DNA from: Collinsella sp.
Lineage (GTDB): Bacteria > Actinomycetota > Coriobacteriia > Coriobacteriales > Coriobacteriaceae
DNA length: 64,000 bases
Reading direction: 5' to 3'
Assembly: GCA_018376905.1 (NCBI GenBank)
Contig: JAHAAK010000007.1
Location: 1-64,000, forward strand
Shown here: one piece after another, positions 34,092-41,640 of the stretch
How positions within the stretch are numbered: the stretch's first letter is position 1
Layout: every line of letters begins with the position of its first letter
Position numbers and translations under genes: made by a program
Notes under the pieces: model-generated
What the model was told of the DNA's origin: nothing
Databases searched by the model: none
The model's input: only the letters and a program-made list of their open reading frames with translations

Positions 34092-35898
34092 GTGCCTCGC
34101 CTCCTTCCTGAGTCTGAGCTTGCGTTGCGGATGCCTCGGTGTCGGCCTCGACGGCCCCTTCGCCCTCGGCGCTCATCTTGTTTTGCGAGGTAAAGGTCTC
34201 GCGGTAGATCTCGCTCGTCTTAAGCAGCTCGTCATGGTTGCCGATCTGCGCGATTCGGCCGCCCTCCATGACGATGATGCGGTCTGCGTCCTGTACGGAG
34301 CTGATGCGCTGGGCGATGATGAGCTTGGTCGTGTTGGGCAGATAGCTTGCCAGCCCTGCGCGAATTTTTGCGTCGGTCTTGGTGTCGACGGCGCTGGTGG
34401 AGTCGTCCAGGATCAAGATCTTGGGGCGACGCAGCAGGGCGCGTGCAATGCACAGGCGCTGCTTCTGACCGCCCGAAACATTAGAGCCGCCCTGTTCGAT
34501 CCAGGTGTCGTAGCCCTTGGGAAAACCGTCGACAAACTCGTCGGCGCAGGCCAGATGCGCCGCCTCGCGGACTTCCTCGTCGGTGGCGTTCGGGTCGCCC
34601 CAACGCAGGTTCTCGGCGATGGTGCCGCTAAACAGCACGTTTTTCTGTAGCACCATGGCGACCTGGTGACGCAGCGCGTCCAGGTCGTAGTCGCGCACGT
34701 CCACGCCGCCCACGCGCACAGCGCCTTCGGTGGTGTCGTACAGGCGGGCGATGAGGTTAACGAGCGTGGACTTGGCCGAGCCGGTGCCGCCGATGATGCC
34801 GATGGTCTCGCCGCTCGTAATGTGCAGGTCGATATCGTCGAGCGCCTGGCGCTTCGCATGCTTGGAATACTTAAAACTCACGTGGTCAAAGTCGATGGAA
34901 CCGTCGGCAACCTCGAGCACGGGCTCGGCGGGATCGGCGATCGTGGGCTCGGCGGCCAGCACCTCGGTGATGCGGTGCGCCGATTCGTCGGCCATGGTCA
35001 CCATGACAAAGATCATCGACAGCTGCATCAGGCTCATGAGAATCTGGAAACCATAGGTAAAGGTCGAGGAGAGCTGGCCCACGTCGAACAGCGTGCCCTG
35101 GCTCGTGATGATGAGCTTGGAGCCCAGGTAGATGATGACGACAAACGCGCCGTTGACGCAGATGTTCATCATGGGGTTGTTAAAGGCGAGCAGCTTCTCG
35201 GCGCGGGTGAAGTCCATCTGGACGTCGTGCGCGGCGGTGGCGAACTTCTCCTTCTCAAAGTCTTCGCGCACGTAGCTCTTGACCACGCGCATGCCGGTGA
35301 CGTTTTCCTCGACGGACTCGTTAAGGGCGTCGTACTTGTGGAACACGCGCGAGAAGATGGGGCGTACCTTAAAGATGATAAAGAACAGGCCAAAGCCCAG
35401 CAGCGGAATGATGACCAGGTAGACCATGGCGACGCTGCCGCCCATGATAAATGCCATGGTAAAGGCGAAGATCAAGACCAGCGGCGCGCGCACGGCGATA
35501 CGGATGATCATCATAAAGGCCTGTTGAACGTTGTTGATGTCAGTGGTCAGACGCGTGACGAGCGAGGAGCTCGAGAACTCATCGATGTTGGCAAAGCTGA
35601 ACGTCTGGATCTTGTAGAACAGGTCGTGACGCAGGTTCTTGGCAAAGCCGCAACTCGCATGGCTGCAGGTGACGCCGGCAGCGGCGCCAAAAGCAAGCGA
35701 CGTCAGCGCGATGAGCACCAAAAAGCCTGCGGTGGGAAGCATCTCGGCTACGGTGGCGCCGTCTTTGATGGCGTCGATCAGGTTGGCGGTGATAAATGGA
35801 ATCAGCATTTCGCAGAGCACCTCGCCAAGCACGAGCAGCGGCGTGGCAACGGTGACTTTCATATAGTCGCGGATGCTGCCCATGAGGGTTTTAATCAT
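34084..35898 (-). CDS. ABC exporter half with degenerate ATP site (MarR operon)
   Basis: 604 residues. The membrane domain is followed by an ATPase with an unusual Walker A GGTGSAKST (Ala for Gly), signature VSGGQ and Walker B ILILDDSTSAVD (Asp for the catalytic Glu). This marks the non-hydrolysing half of a heterodimeric exporter. It overlaps the MarR gene and the second ABC gene by 8 bases each, so the three genes are translationally linked. The C-terminus is a Glu/Ala/Thr-rich tail of about 35 residues. Confidence 0.93.
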   Translation of the reverse strand: MIKTLMGSIRDYMKVTVATPLLVLGEVLCEMLIPFITANLIDAIKDGATVAEMLPTAGFLVLIALTSLAFGAAAGVTCSHASCGFAKNLRHDLFYKIQTFSFANIDEFSSSSLVTRLTTDINNVQQAFMMIIRIAVRAPLVLIFAFTMAFIMGGSVAMVYLVIIPLLGFGLFFIIFKVRPIFSRVFHKYDALNESVEENVTGMRVVKSYVREDFEKEKFATAAHDVQMDFTRAEKLLAFNNPMMNICVNGAFVVIIYLGSKLIITSQGTLFDVGQLSSTFTYGFQILMSLMQLSMIFVMVTMADESAHRITEVLAAEPTIADPAEPVLEVADGSIDFDHVSFKYSKHAKRQALDDIDLHITSGETIGIIGGTGSAKSTLVNLIARLYDTTEGAVRVGGVDVRDYDLDALRHQVAMVLQKNVLFSGTIAENLRWGDPNATDEEVREAAHLACADEFVDGFPKGYDTWIEQGGSNVSGGQKQRLCIARALLRRPKILILDDSTSAVDTKTDAKIRAGLASYLPNTTKLIIAQRISSVQDADRIIVMEGGRIAQIGNHDELLKTSEIYRETFTSQNKMSAEGEGAVEADTEASATQAQTQEGGEAHE

Positions 35899-36397
35899 CC
35901 AGTTCCTCCCAGGTTACACGGATTTTATCGAGCATTTCGGCGAGGTCTTCGCGCTCGTCGTGGGTGAGGGCACTAAAGGCCCGCTCTCTAAAGCGGATGC
36001 GGGCCGCCTGGTCGATGCGGGCGTTTTCTCGGCCGGTTTCGGTCAGGCGAATGGTGAGTTGCCGTCGATCTTTGGGGTTACGGCTGCGCTCAATGAGGCC
36101 GTTGACCTCGAGCTTGGACAGGATCTCGGAAAGCGACCCCGGCTTGAGGTCAAAGTGCATGCCGAGTTCCTGCTGCGACATCTCGCCGCCGGGCTGCTTG
36201 GCCAGCAGGCAAATGATGGGCGCCTTGCCGGACACGCCTCCGCCATGAAAATGCATGTAATGGCCGCAAAAACCCAGGCCGCTCAGGATGCGCTTGGCAA
36301 GCTTGTCTTCCGAGCTAACCGCTTCGGGTACATCCGCCGGCTGTGACGGGTCGCCGCCGGGCTCGTGCGAACAAAGGTTAAGAAGTTCATCGCACAT
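35891..36397 (-). CDS. MarR-family transcriptional regulator
   Basis: 168 residues. The winged helix includes MSQQELGMHFDLKPGSLSEI and the wing NPKDRRQLTIRLTETGRE. The N-terminal part has CGHYMHFHGGG, rich in Cys and His, which could bind metal or a redox signal; this is not typical of MarR proteins and is my inference. It is the first gene of an operon with both halves of an ABC exporter, the usual layout for ligand-relieved self-repression. A matching promoter and inverted repeat lie upstream. Confidence 0.9.
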   Translation of the reverse strand: MCDELLNLCSHEPGGDPSQPADVPEAVSSEDKLAKRILSGLGFCGHYMHFHGGGVSGKAPIICLLAKQPGGEMSQQELGMHFDLKPGSLSEILSKLEVNGLIERSRNPKDRRQLTIRLTETGRENARIDQAARIRFRERAFSALTHDEREDLAEMLDKIRVTWEELDD

Positions 36398-36421
36398 GAA
36401 TTAGTGTTGCTCCTTTCTTTA

Positions 36422-36481
36422 GTTAGGTAGTGGAATTGTTTTGTGCCTAACCAATCTAGGAGCATGAGAAATGAATGTCAA
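36422..36481 (-). promoter_or_regulatory. MarR-ABC operon promoter with inverted-repeat operator
   Basis: On the minus strand a perfect TTGACA (36481-36476) and TAGATT (36458-36453) are 17 bases apart. The inverted half-sites GTTAGG (36422-36427) and CCTAAC (36446-36451) lie at and just beyond the predicted transcription start, ideal for repression by the operon's own MarR protein. Confidence 0.7.
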
Positions 36482-36496
36482 GGTACCAAACTAGTG

Positions 36497-36524
36497 GTTA
36501 CGCGGTTTTACCAAACCGCGTAAC
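36497..36524. repeat. 12-bp-stem palindrome (GTTACG family)
   Basis: GTTACGCGGTTT-TACC-AAACCGCGTAAC is perfect. It is followed by GGCTCGACGCTGC. A relative with different inner stem bases is at 63684-63712, followed by GGCCGACGCTGC. Confidence 0.7.
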
Positions 36525-36590
36525 GGCTCGACGCTGCAAGCGTTCCTAAGCGGCAATCTGTGATTCCGCCACGGTCCGCTTTGGTGCATG

Positions 36591-36621
36591 TGATCCCTTG
36601 GGGACGGAGGAAAAGGGATCA
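36591..36621. repeat. Hairpin with conserved loop GGGGACGGAGGAA
   Basis: TGATCCCTT and AAGGGATCA enclose GGGGACGGAGGAA, then ATTTT. The relative at 63890-63920 keeps the loop but has TGATCCGT/ACGGATCA arms, a compensated change. I see nothing else in 36622-36747. Confidence 0.7.
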
Positions 36622-36747
36622 TTTTCCGTAACCTTTCCGCAACAATTTACCCTTCGCGCTGCTCGACTCCGCTCACAACGTCCCCTGCGCTACACTTAGT
36701 CGCACTGTGGCGCTGCTGTGCCGCGCCCGAACTAAGGGGGGACTCTC

Positions 36748-37572
36748 ATGAAGAACACTCAGCTGCTGCTGATCAACGATATGTGCGGCTACGGCAAGGT
36801 CGCGCTTTCCGCCATGCTGCCGGTGCTGTCGCACATGGGCTACCGTATCCATAACCTGCCGACGGCGCTCGTTTCCGATACGCTCAACTACCCCAAGTTC
36901 TACATCCACGACACCACCGAGTACGTGCGTCAAAGCCTCGCTATCTGGGAGGAGCTCGGCTTTGAGTTCGACGCCATCTCGACCGGCTTTATCGTGACCG
37001 AGGAAGAGACGCGTATCATCTCGGACTTTTGCCACCGCCGCGCGCAAAAGGGCACCAAGGTGTTCGTCGATCCCATCATGGGCGACAACGGCAAGCTCTA
37101 TGCGGGCGTGCCCGAGTCCACGATTGGCCTTATGCGGCATCTGCTGGAGTGCGCAGACTACGCGGTGCCCAACTATACCGAGGCATGCCTGCTCACCGAT
37201 ACGCCTATCGCCGAGCAACTCACGCCCGACGAGGCCCGCGCCCTTGTGGACGCCGTGCGCGAGCTGGGTGCCAAGTCGGTGGTCATTACGAGCGCCGTGG
37301 TCAATGGCACGAACGCGGTTATCGGTTACGACCATGTGGCGGGGGAGTACTTCACGATTCCCTTTGAGCTCATTCCGGTCTATTTCCCGGGCACGGGCGA
37401 CACGTTCTCGGCGGTGCTCGTCGGCCGCGTTATGGCCGGTTGGAGCCTGCAGCGCGCGACGTCCGATGCCATGCGCGTGGTGGCTGAGCTTATCGAGCGC
37501 AATGCCGACCAAGAGGACAAGTCGGCTGGCCTTCCCATCGAGGCCTGCCTGGATGTGATTGACCATGAGTAA
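36748..37572 (+). CDS. Pyridoxamine/pyridoxal kinase
   Basis: 274 residues of the ribokinase fold. DPIMGDNGKLY (about 109-119) is the hallmark of the PdxK/PdxY group, and GTGDTFSAVLVG (about 215-226) is the anion hole with catalytic Asp. It phosphorylates B6 vitamers to feed the pyridoxal 5'-phosphate pool by salvage. ATG follows GGGGGGA by 7 bases. The next gene overlaps its end by 8 bases. Confidence 0.92.
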   Translation: MKNTQLLLINDMCGYGKVALSAMLPVLSHMGYRIHNLPTALVSDTLNYPKFYIHDTTEYVRQSLAIWEELGFEFDAISTGFIVTEEETRIISDFCHRRAQKGTKVFVDPIMGDNGKLYAGVPESTIGLMRHLLECADYAVPNYTEACLLTDTPIAEQLTPDEARALVDAVRELGAKSVVITSAVVNGTNAVIGYDHVAGEYFTIPFELIPVYFPGTGDTFSAVLVGRVMAGWSLQRATSDAMRVVAELIERNADQEDKSAGLPIEACLDVIDHE

Positions 37573-37894
37573 TGCTGGCGAGGGCGGCGCCAAGCCTGCG
37601 GGCGAGAACAAGCCGCTCGGCGCGCCGCGGGGCAAGCGTCCGCGCATCCGCGTGAGCTGCGTGGACCAGCTGGGTGCGTGCCGCTGCCACCATGGTCACA
37701 AGCCGGGCGACGTTTTTGACTTCGACCGAGACCGCGGCAAGATGTGTGCCATGGCCTGCCATGTGGGCTTTCCCTATATCGATATCCTGCGCTATGGCGG
37801 AACCGTGCCTGGCAACGAGCCCGGTACGGCAAAGTTCTGCTGCCCCGAGGTCGATACGCTGAACGTCTGGCTTGCCGAGATCGTCGACGAGTAG
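37565..37894 (+). CDS. TIGR04076-family cysteine-rich protein
   Basis: 109 residues with Cys spaced as VSCVDQLGACRCHHGHKPGD, CAMACHVGFPY and FCCPE, the pattern of the TIGR04076 family of small uncharacterised proteins. The Cys/His set could bind metal. Its ATG lies inside the last codons of the pyridoxamine kinase gene, so the two are translated together; a functional link to B6 is not established. Confidence 0.8.
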   Translation: MSNAGEGGAKPAGENKPLGAPRGKRPRIRVSCVDQLGACRCHHGHKPGDVFDFDRDRGKMCAMACHVGFPYIDILRYGGTVPGNEPGTAKFCCPEVDTLNVWLAEIVDE

Positions 37895-37904
37895 TCGAGC
37901 GCAA

Positions 37905-37933
37905 TGTGACAAAGGGACAGTCCCTTTGTCACA
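37905..37933. repeat. 29-bp palindrome (TGTGACAAAGGGA family)
   Basis: A perfect copy, 10 bases after the TIGR04076 stop. Confidence 0.85.
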
Positions 37934-37961
37934 TTCGCCGGGGCTGCCCCTTCTTTTTGCT

Positions 37962-38053
37962 TATAATCCTAAATCTCTGCATTTCATCCGATTTTAGGTT
38001 CTAAAAATCCTACATTTCATCGATAATTAAGCGCATAAAACTTTGCATTTCAT
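37962..38053 (+). promoter_or_regulatory. Three direct repeats at 33-bp period before an AAA/DUF4143 gene (array A)
   Basis: CATTTCAT ends the conserved part of three units; the ATTTCAT copies start at 37981, 38014 and 38047, exactly 33 bp apart. The aligned 20-bp consensus is CNWAAAWNYYTRCATTTCAT, followed by about 13 bp that differ between units. A TATAAT at 37962-37967 sits at the left edge, so the repeats lie around and downstream of the likely transcription start. The array ends 24 bp before the ATG at 38078. Confidence 0.8.
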
Positions 38054-38077
38054 TTGATGACACTGAGGGGAGAGCCT

Positions 38078-39439
38078 ATGCTGCGCAGGAAAATAGCGGC
38101 AGAGCTGGAGCGTTGGCTGAAGTCTGCCGAGCAAAAGGCCTTATTCATCACGGGTTCTCGCCAGATCGGCAAAAGCTATTCGATTCGCGCATTTGGCAAA
38201 GCCAGCCATGCAACCTACATCGAGCTCAATCTCATGGAAAATCGCCAGGCAAAAGATGCTCTTCTCGAGGCGCGGAATGCCGATGATTTCATCAGCAGGG
38301 TGACGCTTCTTTCGGGAAAGTCGATTGCACCAGGCAAAACGCTCGTGTTTATCGATGAGGTCCAAGAGGCCCCCGACATCATGACGATGGCAAAGTTCCT
38401 TGTAGAGGACGGGAGGTGCCGCTGGGCGTTTTCGGGGTCAATGCTCGGGACCCAGTTCAAGGGCGTCAGGTCCTATCCCGTGGGGTATGTCCACGAGCTT
38501 AGGATGTTCCCGCTCGATTTTGAGGAGTTTTGCTGGGCAACCGGGGTGAGCGAGGGGGCTCGCCAAACGATACGTGACGCGTGTATCAGCGAGAGGCCCA
38601 TTCCTGATTACATTCATGACGCGATGATGGCAAACTTCAGGACCTATACCGTTGTCGGCGGAATGCCGGAGGTCGTGCAGCGTTTCCTTGACACGCAGGG
38701 CGACCTTGCCTCTGTTCGTCAGCTGCAGTCAGAGCTCAACGAACAGTACCGGCGGGATATCTCCAAGTATGCAAGCGGGCGAGCCCTGCAGGTGCAGAGC
38801 ATCTACGATCAGCTCCCTATTATGCTCGAGGGCGAAAACAAGCGCTTCGTGCTCAATTCCATTGACCCCAAGGCTCACTACGAGAAGTATCAGCGAGATT
38901 TTGTATGGCTTGTCGATGCCGGCGTTGCTCTCAAAGCCGATATCGTAACCGAGCCAAAATCGCCCCTGCTCAAGACGGCACGGCCATCGCAGTTCAAGCT
39001 ATATCAATCGGATACGGGCATGTTGATGGCGCGCTACCCCGTTGGAGTCGCCCAAGCGGCGTATCTTGATAGCAAAGAGCCCAATCTGGGCGGCATTTAC
39101 GAAAACGTGGTGGCCCAGCAGCTAGCTGCCCAAAATCGCCAGCTTTACTACTATCAGACAAAAAAGCGCGGCGAAGTGGACTTTGTGGTCGATGGACCGG
39201 ATGGGACGGCTGTTCCGATCGAGGTTAAATCGGGCTCCTATTACCACGCGCACGCTGCGCTCGGTCATGTGCTTGATACGGCTGAATATGGCGTAAGGCT
39301 CGGGATTGTTTTCTCGAGAGGCAACGTTGAGCGCAACGGAGCGGTTCTCTATTTGCCGCTATATGCGACCTGGGCCCTTTCGGATGTTTTGGGCGACTCC
39401 TGCGCCGAGGGGATAAAGCTGGAGGTCAAGCCGGTCTAG
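38078..39439 (+). CDS. AAA ATPase with DUF4143 / nuclease-like C-terminus (copy A)
   Basis: 453 residues of the AAA_14 plus DUF4143 type (COG1373). Walker A is GSRQIGKSY (about 26-34), Walker B TLVFIDEVQ (about 88-96), and the middle carries the family's FPLDFEEF and VVGGMPEVV motifs. Near the end GEVDF...PIEVKSG (about 364-385) has the D...ExK spacing of PD-(D/E)XK nuclease folds. The biological role of the family is unknown. GGGGAG precedes the ATG at 38078; upstream frames to 38054 overlap that site and are rejected. The three 33-bp repeats immediately upstream are shared in design, but not in sequence, with the other two copies at 40076-41446 and 61060-62385. Confidence 0.88.
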   Translation: MLRRKIAAELERWLKSAEQKALFITGSRQIGKSYSIRAFGKASHATYIELNLMENRQAKDALLEARNADDFISRVTLLSGKSIAPGKTLVFIDEVQEAPDIMTMAKFLVEDGRCRWAFSGSMLGTQFKGVRSYPVGYVHELRMFPLDFEEFCWATGVSEGARQTIRDACISERPIPDYIHDAMMANFRTYTVVGGMPEVVQRFLDTQGDLASVRQLQSELNEQYRRDISKYASGRALQVQSIYDQLPIMLEGENKRFVLNSIDPKAHYEKYQRDFVWLVDAGVALKADIVTEPKSPLLKTARPSQFKLYQSDTGMLMARYPVGVAQAAYLDSKEPNLGGIYENVVAQQLAAQNRQLYYYQTKKRGEVDFVVDGPDGTAVPIEVKSGSYYHAHAALGHVLDTAEYGVRLGIVFSRGNVERNGAVLYLPLYATWALSDVLGDSCAEGIKLEVKPV

Positions 39440-39452
39440 GGCCAGTCCCGGA

Positions 39453-39481
39453 TGTGGCAAAGGGGCAGTCCCTTTGTCACA
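39453..39481. repeat. Palindrome (TGTGACAAAGGGA family, one arm diverged)
   Basis: TGTGGCAAAGGGGCAGTCCCTTTGTCACA with two unmatched positions. It follows the copy A ATPase gene. Confidence 0.7.
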
Positions 39482-39484
39482 TTC

Positions 39485-39552
39485 ATGAGCGTGGATTTTC
39501 TCCCGTTTAGAGCGCACTCGAGCGCTCAAAGTGGGAGAAAATCCACGCTCGT
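39485..39552. repeat. 18-bp-stem palindrome (GAGCGTGGA family)
   Basis: GAGCGTGGATTTTCTCCC pairs perfectly with GGGAGAAAATCCACGCTC around a central segment that contains GAGCGC. A second, less perfect copy is at 46078-46141. Confidence 0.8.
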
Positions 39553-39595
39553 TTTATGCCGATGGCGTGGCACGTGCGTCCGCGTGCTCGCTTGC

Positions 39596-40042
39596 CTATA
39601 ACTGCTCGAGCATGGCCGTGCAGCCGGCGAGCACATCGCGGTAGGTGGCATCGAAGTTGCCGGTGTACCAGGGATCGGCCACGTCGCCGGGGCGATCGGT
39701 CCAATCGAGCAGGCGCGAGATCTTGCCGTCGGGGTCGTCGCCAAAGATGCGGTACAGGCCGCGGGCGTTTTCGTCGTCCATATAGACAATGTGGTCCCAG
39801 TCGCCATACTCCGCGCGTCGCACCTGGCGCGCGCGATGTGCGACGACGGGAATCCCGACCTCGCGCAGCTTGGCGAGCGTGCCATGGTGCGGCGGGTTGC
39901 CAATCTCCTCGGTCGAGGTCGCCGCGGAATCAATGACAAACTCGCCCTCGCGCCCAGCGCGGCGCACGAGCTCGGCAAACACCGACTCAGCCATCGTCGA
40001 GCGACAGATGTTGCCATGGCAGATAAACAGTATGCGTTGCAT
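39596..40042 (-). CDS. Low-molecular-weight protein tyrosine phosphatase
   Basis: 148 residues. The phosphate loop CHGNICRS begins at Cys8, with Arg14 in the CX5R pattern, and DPWYTG near residue 122 supplies the general-acid Asp. It is a cytosolic phosphatase that would remove phosphate from tyrosine residues; in many bacteria such enzymes counter tyrosine kinases of capsule pathways, none of which is in this window. It lies 33 bp downstream of copy B of the AAA/DUF4143 family on the same strand and may be co-transcribed. Confidence 0.92.
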   Translation of the reverse strand: MQRILFICHGNICRSTMAESVFAELVRRAGREGEFVIDSAATSTEEIGNPPHHGTLAKLREVGIPVVAHRARQVRRAEYGDWDHIVYMDDENARGLYRIFGDDPDGKISRLLDWTDRPGDVADPWYTGNFDATYRDVLAGCTAMLEQL

Positions 40043-40075
40043 GAGCGGTTTCCTTTCTAGGCGGTCGTGCAGGGC

Positions 40076-41446
40076 TTACAGACTGCTCTTGAGGCAGTTT
40101 GCTCCAATAAAGCCCGCTGCGTACAAGGGGAGGTGGCGTAGCTCGCGCCCGTCATCGGTTTCGCTGCGGAAAAAATTGTTCTCGGACAAAATGTAGGCAT
40201 ATGGCGATCGGGCTTTGTCCATGAACGACCCGAGGGTTCTCGCGCGCACGTTGCGTGCGGACTTTACCTCGACGGGCACGATTTCCATACGGTCGGTCTG
40301 AAGTAGAAAATCGAGCTCGCCGGTCGTCTTCCAAGACGACGGCGGCACCCAGTAATACGTCTGCAAGCTGTTGCCCGAAAATGCTTGCATGACCGAGTTT
40401 TCCGCCAGGGCGCCTCGGAAGTCGGAAGATAGCGCTATGGCGGAATCTTCTTTGAGGTCGAGCCAGAGCCTCGGGTTGATGCCGAGTTTGTAGAACATGA
40501 GGCCGGTATCGAGAAGATAGACCTTAAAGAAACTTCCATCTTCGTCGTCGAAGGGAACGAGGGGAGGCTCGATGCCTTCGGTCAGGTTGTTGACCGATAT
40601 GATACCGGCGCCTTCGAGCCAGTCGAGCGGCTCGATAAGCTTGGCGCGACGGCCTCCGCGTTCGACCTCGGAGTACTTGAATTTTTTTGTGGACGATCTC
40701 AGCAGCTGGGACGGAATGGAGCGCCAGACCTTGCGTGCCGCCACGCCGCTGATCCCGTTTTCGGGGTCGGTCATATCGGCGGTATAGGTCTCGTTGATTT
40801 CGCGCTGCTCGACGCGCGCATCCTCGATGGATAACGTCTTGCGATATGCGTTGACGGCGGCGGGCATGCCGCCCACGATCTGGTATCGATGAAACAGGCT
40901 GAGCGCGGCTTGGTGCGCGGCGTAGGTCTCGAGCGTGCCGGCGTGGGTACGAATGGCATCGGCCATCTGCTCCTCATCGAGCGCCCAGAGAAACTCCTCG
41001 AACGACATAGGATGCATGGTCTCTTGACGAACGCCGCTGGGAAAAGGCAGCTTACGTTTGCGCGTGGCGACGCCGAGCTGACTGCCGGTCGCGCATATGC
41101 GCCAGCCCGAACCCGAAAAAAAGCGAAGCGAGTTGAGCGCCCGTTCGCAGAGCTGCACCTCGTCAAACAGGATGAAGGTGGTTTCTTTGCGAATGGGGGC
41201 GCGTTTATAGTCTGAAATCCGCGCCACGATGGTGTCAACGTCGTCGGTGGGACAATCGAACAGCGGAGCGATCAGCTCAAGATCGGTCTGAAAGTCGAGT
41301 TTGACAAACGCATCGCCGGCGATTCGCCTGCCGATTTCCTCGGCAGCGTACGTTTTGCCTACGCGTCGCGCACCACGGATGAGGAGGGGGCGTGAGGCGT
41401 CCTTTGTCGCCCATGATTCGATAACGGACTCGATTGATCTGCGCAT
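40076..41446 (-). CDS. AAA ATPase with DUF4143 / nuclease-like C-terminus (copy B)
   Basis: 456 residues. Walker A GARRVGKTY (about 25-33), Walker B TFILFDEVQ (about 92-100), MSFEEFLWAL and IVGGMPAAV in the middle, and GELDF...PVEVKSA near residues 390-410 with D...ExK spacing. It has the same family and layout as 38078-39439 but is strongly diverged, so these are not recent duplicates. GGAAAGG lies 7 bases before the ATG. Three near-palindromic repeats at exact 33-bp spacing occupy the 70 bp directly upstream. Role unknown. Confidence 0.88.
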   Translation of the reverse strand: MRRSIESVIESWATKDASRPLLIRGARRVGKTYAAEEIGRRIAGDAFVKLDFQTDLELIAPLFDCPTDDVDTIVARISDYKRAPIRKETTFILFDEVQLCERALNSLRFFSGSGWRICATGSQLGVATRKRKLPFPSGVRQETMHPMSFEEFLWALDEEQMADAIRTHAGTLETYAAHQAALSLFHRYQIVGGMPAAVNAYRKTLSIEDARVEQREINETYTADMTDPENGISGVAARKVWRSIPSQLLRSSTKKFKYSEVERGGRRAKLIEPLDWLEGAGIISVNNLTEGIEPPLVPFDDEDGSFFKVYLLDTGLMFYKLGINPRLWLDLKEDSAIALSSDFRGALAENSVMQAFSGNSLQTYYWVPPSSWKTTGELDFLLQTDRMEIVPVEVKSARNVRARTLGSFMDKARSPYAYILSENNFFRSETDDGRELRHLPLYAAGFIGANCLKSSL

Positions 41447-41465
41447 GGGGCCGCCTTTCCAATTT

Positions 41466-41551
41466 CGTGTACTTCAGATACATAGTTTAGTACGATTTCA
41501 TGTACTTGAAATACACGAAATAATAGAAAAGCGTGTATCTCAAATACACGA
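41466..41551 (-). promoter_or_regulatory. Three direct repeats at 33-bp period before an AAA/DUF4143 gene (array B)
   Basis: On the plus strand the TGTA cores start at 41468, 41501 and 41534, exactly 33 bp apart. On the gene strand the unit is TTTCGTGTATTTGAGRTACA; the copy farthest from the gene has perfect arms CGTGTAT-TTGAG-ATACACG. The array begins about 20 bp upstream of the ATG at 41446, with the ribosome site between. Confidence 0.8.
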
Positions 41552-41640
41552 AATTGCACTGCTGAAGCTTCCAGGCGGATAAACATACTCATATTGGGCG
41601 GTTTTCACCGGTTACTCGCCACCTTGGGCTATGTTTGCCC

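Noticed and set aside
37962..38053. CRISPR array
   Set aside because: Only three units, repeats degenerate, spacers of about 13 bp, and no cas genes; the same reasoning applies to 41466-41551 and 60928-61050.
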